64,000 nt of DNA from Chamaecrista fasciculata. Taxonomy: Eukaryota > Streptophyta > Magnoliopsida > Fabales > Fabaceae. The notes below the pieces were generated by a model. It searched no databases. It was given only the letters and a program-made list of their open reading frames with translations, and was not told the origin of the DNA. The number at the start of each line of letters is the position of its first letter. Position 1 is the first letter of the stretch. The stretch lies in NCBI GenBank assembly GCA_003254925.1, contig QANZ01017106.1:317300-381299 (forward strand), in the 5' to 3' direction. A program made the translations under genes and the position numbers. Positions 57,801 through 64,000 of this stretch are shown here, piece after piece.

Positions 57801-60800
57801 AACTAACTTAAAATAGCTTTCCAATCCCTTTGAAGATCCATGAGGGAAACTCCTCTAAACAAACTAGAAGATACCCACAAACAAGACAAAAACGTACTGA
57901 TGAATTGCAAGAGTTTTATCCCCAAAATTTCTTGCATTACTCTCCAATCAAAGACACCACGAGATAACATAGACAGCACATTACCAAAGAACTTCATCAT
58001 TCTCAACTCAACCCTAACATCCTCCTATATATCATTGTGCCAATGACCATGTTTTGAGGAGCTTCCATCAATGGAACAGAAAGAAGCTCAAAGTGCTCTG
58101 AATATTAAATCAAATCCTCTCTCGTCTAAGCAGCATTACAACTTTGTACCCATTTCCTTGCTGCGAGTCACGAAACCTCTAAAGAGCTCTCATTTGAAAT
58201 AAGCTCAAGAGTGTATTGAATTCCTTGTTTCCATCCATTGTAACCAATTCAGAGCTTATCCCTAGATTCTCTGCTTTAGGTAATACATTTACCTTTCCAC
58301 TCGAAACAACCACCCAATAGGTTCCTCTCTAGAAAAAATGGGAATCTCTGAATTCCAGTACTTGGTAGGGTCTTTCCTGGATATCACATTTGATTGGCAA
58401 TGAGCAGCAGCGGATTCCTCTGTCTTTTAACCCAGCAATCCAGCATGCATAGAAGGACTTGCTTCAACTATATCAGGTCTCCTAGTAAATGCTTCTCTGA
58501 TTTCTAACATCCACTCCTTAAATTGGACTGCGTGTTCCTTCATTACAATTTACATCTACATCATGTTCCAAGCTATCTACCCTTTCCTTCCATCTTGCTC
58601 TTCACCATTCCCAACTATCATCACAGCTTTGATACTAAAATATTAGATAATGTTATTAACCATATAAACAACTGTAATCCTCTCCTACAAGAAGGACTAT
58701 TACAGAGGCTTAGACCCTCGACTCACTCAAACACAAGAGATAACATATAAACCTACCATTTGAGAGGCCAATACTCTCCCTATCCCAATTATAATACTTT
58801 CCAAGCCCTCTTCTCGAAAAGGTTTCCCTACAAATACCCCCTTATCTCTACTTAAGTTAGTATCGACTGAGGCTGATCAAAGGATAATAAATATGGCTTA
58901 TCCATGATATTTGGAGAATTCAAGGGCATGAAGTAGTACAACCATTGAGAAGAATGGATAATGGTAAAGTAGTAGGACCTAATAATACACCAATCGAGGT
59001 GTGGAAGAGTTTAGAAAGCAAGTGTGTGAGTTGGTTAACAAAATTTTTTAATGTGATATTAAGATCCAGGAAGGTTAACCACAGAGGCCATATACCTACT
59101 AAGAAGATTGATGGAGAGATATCAAAGATCTCACAAGGACCTGAATATGATTTGCTTCTAATGATATCTAGAAGGGCGAAAATCAGTAGAACCCTATCAA
59201 TAGAGAAACCAAAGATGAAAACATACAAGTGAATTGTAAGGACTTTTGGAAACAATTTACCATGGTTGCAAAAATCAATGCCTGGGACAAGACCCTCCAC
59301 CCAAACAGTGGCTCCTTGTATTGTGCTACATGTCATTTCTTTCACTTGGTCATCAGATTTCTGAACCTGGCTTTCTAAAATCAAACTTCCAAACATTACC
59401 ATGATTATCAACTTTTAGATTCAGAAAAGGCTAAAAAGGATCTATCAAGTCAAATAAATATGCATAAGAGATTCATTAAAAAAAAAAAAAAAGGAACCAG
59501 TAAGCAAAATGATAGACTATCTTTTCTCATCATATTCACCATTGGTTGACGTCCTAACACTTTCATTGGCTGGAATGTTATTGTCATGAACTTCTTGCGA
59601 TTTTGGAAATACATAAGAATGAGGAAATGGGATGTTCAAAGCACGGCTCCAAAATATTGAATTCGCCCTAGCATGAAGACAAGTCAACAGTCAGCAGTCA
59701 GTCTCCAAGGATTGAAGCTAAGAGCCCAGATAAGTATATATATATTAATCAACAGGTGTGATAAGAGAGTTTGCAGAAGTACGTACCAAAGGAAATCTTC
59801 AAAGCACACCTCACTAGAGACACAAAATAGATAGAAAGGAACCAGTGTCAACATGAGTAAATATAGGTTAGAAATGACTCTTGGAAAACTCAACTAGAGA
59901 GATCATATTGTTACAACATATGAAGTTAGTTAAGAAGTCAGAGATCAATAAATGTCCAATATTGAATGCAGAAATAAAGCCAAAAGGTAAAAATTACAGT
60001 AGCATAGAATGAAAATACGAAAGAGGGCTACACTGAGCAAGTACGAGAAACTGGCCCTGCTCCGCTTTATTAAAAAGCCATAAAGATGTCAATAGATATT
60101 TTCATATCTACACTGACAAGGTCCCTGACAATTAAGGAAGTACACATATGATAATGAAAAGTATCTACTAGGATTCCAAATTGCGGGGAGGTTTCCATAA
60201 GAGAGACTTGAGGAAAGTGGAGTTCTACCCTCTAACAAACTAGGATTTTGGGTGGGCTCCCTCCAAGAGCGTGTGCTCCAACTGGAGAATATCACGATGC
60301 AGATGCTTAGCTCTAAAATAAATCATATTTGGATTTGTTGGAGAATGACATGTAAATACTTAGATGTAAAATAAATCATTCAGGGCAGTTTCCTAATGTT
60401 TTGCATTTGGCTATGATTACGGCACATTGTATTATGTATAAGTATGGCACATTGCCGTAGCCCATAGAAGAATAATAAGAAAAAATAATCTTCTTTTAAA
60501 CATGGTATTATAGTTCCTGATTTATAGGGATTTTGTCTCCCTACTGTATTACATGTAAGGATGGCTCATTGCATTTGAATGTTAAATTCGATCAAGTCCA
60601 CATTCAAGTGCTAGCAAAGGAAACTCTGTCCTCTTTGTATGAGATTTTCTCCCAAATCCATGGTAAAGAGAGTCGTCCAGCAATTATGTTAGACTAACAA
60701 ACTGCTAAAAGTTCTTCAATGGTTTCATTCCACGATTATAAGGATGTATATTGAATTTGAATAGTATTTTCAATCAGTAGACCAGAATACCTATGATCCT

Positions 60801-63789
60801 TCAATCCTTTAAATAGAGGTAATGGGAAAACTAAGTGACAATGCATGGCATAGCATCTCGTGCAGATGACAAGAATCAATCAATTGTTGCAAGATCTGAG
60901 CAGAGGCATAAGCACCTCGCAGTGGCACTAGTCATTTTTGAGTTCTTGTGCCTTAAGACCATTCTAGAATATTTACAAAAGGTGAGCAATCAATATAGCC
61001 TACAACCTTGCTCAAATGACAAAACTAAGCATACAGGGGTAAATAGATACTTTATTAAGGAGATTGTGCTGATTTTCACCCTATATATTCCTACTGGAAG
61101 AGAGTTAGCTGATATATTAACTTAAATGTTGCCAAGTTCAGCATTTAAAAGGATAAGAAGCAACGGGATGACATGTTGTCTACTCCCCAGCTAGAGGGAA
61201 AAGCTCAAATCTTAAGCTAAAATTATGGGGGCTGAAATCATGGAATCCAAGTAAAATCCCTGTAATTAGATATAATTAAGTATAAAGAACTGTACTGATT
61301 ATTACTCCTTAGTTTTAGAAAATTAATCAGAATCGTAATCATTCTTATTTAGAGACCTTTGTACATTATATTCTCTTTTTAGAGGGTATAAATTATCAGT
61401 GTTTACCTCAGCAACATCTATCAAGATATTTTTACATACCAATATAAGCCTGAATGACATGAACACGAGAAAACATTGATAAAAAACTCATTGGAATAAA
61501 AAAATTAACAGGTTTCAAACTATGTTCATTTCCCCATGTGAAAAATACATACTACAACTACATAATACAAAGTCAACCAACACGTACATCTCTAAATCCT
61601 TGTCTAGTGTCAAGAGTTTCTTCACCAAATCCTTCACTTTAGTATCATACAGCAGCAGCAGATTTTTCTTCTGAAAGATAAGCCATTTGTCACATATGCT
61701 GTTAAGTAAGACAGCGGGAGCTAGTAAAAGAATTGACATCTGGTTCCTTAAAGAACCACATAAAACAAACTATATGTGTTTACCTCAAACATAATCAGCC
61801 AAAAACAAAACCATACCGATCTCAAATACTAGCAAGGTGCAACTAAACATTCATATCTTATGTTGATTATACCAGAAAAGAAATTTAGTATGCAATCCTT
61901 CCTGCTATGCCATTCAAGTAATTAGCAACAAAATAATGCAGGCAGACACTAGTTCAAATGTACAATTACTACTCCAAACAAACATAACAGCTTCAGAACA
62001 GAAGTACACAAGACTACTTTATTTAAATTAGAAAAACATACATAATCTTTAGCCATCATAGATGGCACAAAATCCATTACCTGCCTTATTCTATATCATG
62101 GTATGTGTATAAATAGGCAAGAAAAGCTTATTCTATATCAGAAGATGAGCCCTAAGATAAATCACCTGCAATTCAGTTGCACGGTACAATGTTGTACCCC
62201 TGAGCTCTTGAAGTTCATCATCACTAAACCAAAGTGGATTCCCAAATGTGGTAGGAAGCATATCAAGGTACCTGATTTGATTTTCCACAACAAGAAAACT
62301 CACAACAAATGACAAAGAAAATAATCAATGAAGTGTCAAACATAGTCAACTACACATACGGCTTCCATGGAGAATCCTTGCGTAAACGCTCCACAGTTAA
62401 GAACAGAGTCATTAAGAACCTGTCATCTACTTCTCCTTCTTCAAACATTGCCCTGCATTCTGGTCCTAGAAGAGGATCTTGCAATACCCTCATTGGGGTT
62501 ATTGCCAAATCTAATGGAACAACAAACAGAACCTCTGCTCCACAGAAAATAAGAAGTTACTTTGTCTATTTTGGAAACATGACGAAAAACAAGCCAAAAT
62601 TTAAAAGGTCAGGGCAGAAACCCATATAGATTTATATTAGAAAAAAATAAAAATAAACATTTTCTTAAACTTTTGGCATAACATACTCCAAAATTCAGGC
62701 CCTGAATTTTCGATGTAAGCATTAAACTAAATGCGTTCATTGGACCTTAGTTGACCAAGATGTTTTCTTGTAAATATGGTGATCTATACTTATCAAATCA
62801 AGCATGATAACTGGATTCCAAGCTACACTTTCACAAATTGCTTCAAATTTCATATTTCAAGAATGACTAAATGACCATATATTGTCAGAGATTGACAACT
62901 CTAATATTCCTTGCTTATTTAACTAAATTATTTGAAAAGTGAAATCCAAACATACCTAGGAATTTGCACTCAAAACGCAACCTACTCCGTGTTGGTTTTA
63001 ACACATTTATAGTTATAATCATCCTGTAGTCATGTTTCTATAGGTCCAGTATAAAAAAAAATCCTGCATTCTCTCACTCCAATTTATCAATAATAATATC
63101 CTCCTTTTCCAGAAAATTTCTGATAAAGCAGCTTCACTTATTTAATTTCCATGGATTGATCAAATATGATGGTAGCCTAACATCACATAGTAGTCAGCCT
63201 AAAAGAAACATATAGAAAACGGTATATAACAACAATACAACATAGTTAGCATTCCAGTACTTCATTCCCAAAGATTCCTCCTTTGAATTCCAAAAGCAAA
63301 ATGTGTGTACTTCAATGTTCCAACAAAAAATACTGACACAATTTCTCATACATGAAACTATTTATTTTTTTTTTGGGAATAACAGCAAAGTTACAAGTTC
63401 GAACTCAACTCCTTCTAACAATGCTAGTCCTGTATTTCCTCAGCTAGTAATGGCAGAACGATGCTAAGCAGTCGTAGAATAATTCGTGCCTAAAATGCTT
63501 ATAATGCTCTCTAAACACACTTGATTATACGTGTTTGGAAGAATCAGATTACCTTCAGAAAAATCTTTAGCAGCTGAAAAGATGCCAAATCCTTTTCTGG
63601 AATCGAAATACCTAATCTTGCAACCTCGTAGTTCAACTTTGTTTTCCTAAATTCAAGAACCAACAAGTTTAAAATAGATACAAGACACCCAACGATACAT
63701 TTATGTTTCTATTGCCAATTAAATCTGTTTCAATGAACCTGTAACCACTGAAGGAACCGTTCGATCTTCACTTCTTCTGGGGTCGCCAT
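48876..63789 (-). CDS. SET-domain protein lysine methyltransferase (Rubisco-LSMT-like class)
   Basis: Sixteen exons join in one frame to 562 residues: 63739-63789, 63553-63646, 62360-62534, 62166-62271, 61588-61670, 59787-59813, 59518-59667, 59261-59370, 57460-57540, 57212-57276, 55685-55741, 54677-54748, 54263-54511, 52306-52421, 51977-52090, 48876-49014. The start is MATPEEVKIERFLQWLQ. The split SET domain shows GCKIRYFDSRKGFGIFSA, VVPLDLAITPMRVLQDP, SPWKPYLDMLPTTFGNPLWF, GIDFCNHD (the NH motif, near residues 260-267) and EISISYGNKGNE (near 308). The C-terminal half is the substrate-binding domain of the Rubisco-LSMT/SETD3/SETD6 class, ending in a basic RRGQKMLTRLF and acidic tail. No transit peptide is obvious, so a non-plastid substrate is possible. 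Exon 6 has only 27 bp. The exon 7 donor and exon 8 acceptor are my weakest junctions. Introns are loaded with transposon remnants. Confidence 0.88.
49107..49478. mobile_element. Mutator-like foldback MITE in the SET gene's last intron
   Basis: Ends ggtcaaagtgcaaatttgat and, reversed, ggtcaaagtgtaaatttggt. Flanked by a perfect 9-bp duplication tactttatt (49098-49106 and 49479-49487). The arms carry cccaatttggtctcat units and their inverse. It shares the GGTCAAA end with the elements at 10498 and 25212. Confidence 0.85.
50410..51220 (+). mobile_element. Ty1/copia integrase-region remnant
   Basis: Translation in shifting frames gives pieces of a copia polyprotein: the QNGVA(E)K(R)K zone at about 50445, LEVAR near 50480, then, after an unrelated stretch at about 50600-51040, KIFGCVCFV, LRCVFIGY and QKGYYHPPS at about 51056-51170. 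Stops and frameshifts are many. It lies in opposite orientation to the host gene, inside its last intron. Confidence 0.75.
52500..52660. repeat. GCC(T)-rich palindromic repeat
   Basis: gacgccttggtgcctaaggc, gctgaggcgaggcac and gcacctttgacgccttag form partial inverted pairs in a GC-rich island within an AT-rich intron. It looks like a small foldback repeat common in plant genomes; the family is uncertain. Confidence 0.4.
52690..52845 (+). mobile_element. Copia LTR end and primer-binding site remnant
   Basis: tgtatataaatatatatcta followed by a sequence ending ttctaca and then aggtattagagcc resembles the 3' end of a copia LTR and the TGGTATCAGAGCC Met-tRNA primer site with two changes. No coding sequence follows, so this is a solo end. 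Confidence 0.5.
53400..53815 (+). mobile_element. Copia LTR remnant split by a Stowaway MITE
   Basis: gagtatagaatctctattgtg is separated from tatattttctatcctcttt by the MITE. The sequence then runs ttctgaattacttcacatgg, with tggtattaaagcc as a changed primer-binding site. This reads as an LTR 3' end with the MITE inserted at TA. Confidence 0.5.
53450..53725. mobile_element. Stowaway (Tc1/mariner) MITE, 276 bp
   Basis: Ends ctccctccgattcacaatat and, reversed, ctccctccggttcacaatat, with one mismatch in the first 20. TA duplications are at 53448-53449 and 53726-53727. It is a different subfamily from 25535-25976, judging by the subterminal sequence. It lies in SET gene intron 13. Confidence 0.9.
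56270..57110 (+). mobile_element. Ty1/copia RNase H and 3' LTR remnant
   Basis: Broken frames read AKAESHAMTLAIYELLWVKQ, then ERTKHIEI, FIREKI and QLADI-like pieces up to about 56575, the copia RNase H end. After about 56620, tgttgtgaaccatttaggat leads into an LTR-like stretch with a tctagaataggttcactctt core and a TATA-like ctatataaatac. It is in the SET gene intron, opposite strand. Confidence 0.7.
58945..59110 (+). mobile_element. LINE reverse-transcriptase remnant
   Basis: The short frame reads RRMDNGKVVGPNNTPIEVWK and then WLTKFFNVILRSRKV, which matches the start of plant L1-type reverse transcriptases (NGKAxGPDGIPIEVWK, WLTxLFNxIL). It is truncated on both sides. The surrounding 58640-58860 (ttattaaccatataaac, tttgagaggccaatactct) may be flanking UTR, and a related piece is near 50050-50110. 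Confidence 0.7.
60340..61410 (+). mobile_element. Ty1/copia remnant, LTR to RNase H to LTR
   Basis: 60340-60510 resembles an LTR 3' end followed by catggtattatag, a decayed primer-binding site. 60860-61170 reads QSIVARSEQRHKHLAVALVI, then YFIKEIVL, PTGRELADILT and LPSSAFKRI with stops, the copia RNase H end. About 61225-61410 (gggggctgaaatcatgg onward) resembles a 3' LTR. It is internally deleted and located in SET gene intron 5. Confidence 0.65.
62535..63552 (-). other. SET gene intron 2
   Basis: A 1018-bp intron without any recognised coding remnant. At about 63385-63470 a weak tRNA-like B box (gagttcgaacttg on the minus strand) follows an A-box-like tagctgaggaaa; I regard it as a decayed SINE at most. 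Confidence 0.35.
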
Positions 63790-63936
63790 GGCTACTCAGA
63801 ACACGATGACAAGAAATGAGGAGGCTTCAACAACGGATTCTAAAACCCTGAAGTTTCCTGTAGTTCAATGGCTTCAGCAGAAAAGAGACGACACACAAGA
63901 AGAGTGAACAAGAGTATCATTTCGGGTCTTTTAATA

Positions 63937-64000
63937 AAAGGTAAAAGTACTAATTTTACCCCAAAACTTTACATCAATGGTCAATTTCGTCCCCAATCGT
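63937..64000. repeat. Left end of a repeat running out of the window
   Basis: ggtaaaagtactaattttac, cccaaaactttacatcaatg and gtcaatttcgtccccaat match the arm at about 42826-42905. It begins about 150 bp upstream of the SET gene's ATG and is cut by the window edge. Confidence 0.5.

Noticed and set aside
63385..63470. Second tRNA-like element in SET gene intron 2
   Set aside because: The B box is only partial and the A box poor; too weak to call.

Overview
The window is plant nuclear DNA, most likely from a eudicot. It is AT-rich, has large GT-AG introns and carries plant-only gene families (type-B response regulator, GEX1, single-finger QALGGH zinc finger, TMK-class receptor kinase, Rubisco-LSMT-like SET protein). 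It is packed with small non-autonomous transposons. I cannot name the species. Six coding genes can be reconstructed, and four of the six needed exons joined by hand. All identifications are from reading the translations; no database search was run.

Layout. Positions 1-7.8 kb hold a small, decaying cluster of type-B response-regulator-like sequences: a short 5' fragment (about 619-736), one copy with an open reading frame but a truncated receiver domain (2680-3850), and a broken copy (4576-6802). DNA transposons have inserted in and around them. At 9.8-12.4 kb is a two-exon Gfo/Idh/MocA-type oxidoreductase (+). It converges on a six-exon GEX1 gene (14747-17545, minus). Between them is a local duplication that copied the facing 3' ends of both genes; the GEX1 part of one copy is decayed and was later split by a Mutator-like element. 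A C2H2 zinc-finger gene with two EAR-like motifs lies at 19625-20416 (minus). From 22.5 to 31 kb I see no gene, only repeats.

A TMK-like leucine-rich-repeat receptor kinase begins at 34001, about 330 bp downstream of a 2.4 kb long-inverted-repeat element. Its kinase domain stops at an ambiguous base at 37036, so the C-lobe end is missing. From 37 to 48.8 kb the sequence is repeats, including a complete TRIM-like LTR element and a 2.5 kb PIF/Harbinger-like element. From 48876 to 63789 a 16-exon SET-domain methyltransferase gene (minus) covers the rest. Its exons join in one frame to 562 codons, and its introns hold Ty1/copia, LINE and MITE remnants.

Main observation: at least six foldback elements, most beginning GG(T/C)(C/A)AA, are flanked by perfect 9- or 10-bp AT-rich target duplications. 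This is the mark of the Mutator superfamily. They sit in introns, in promoters and between genes. Several nesting events (hAT in a response-regulator intron, Stowaway in a Mutator-like element, Stowaway in a copia LTR) can be read base by base. Four single N bases lie at or beside repeat or low-complexity boundaries, which suggests local assembly joins; one of them truncates the receptor kinase.
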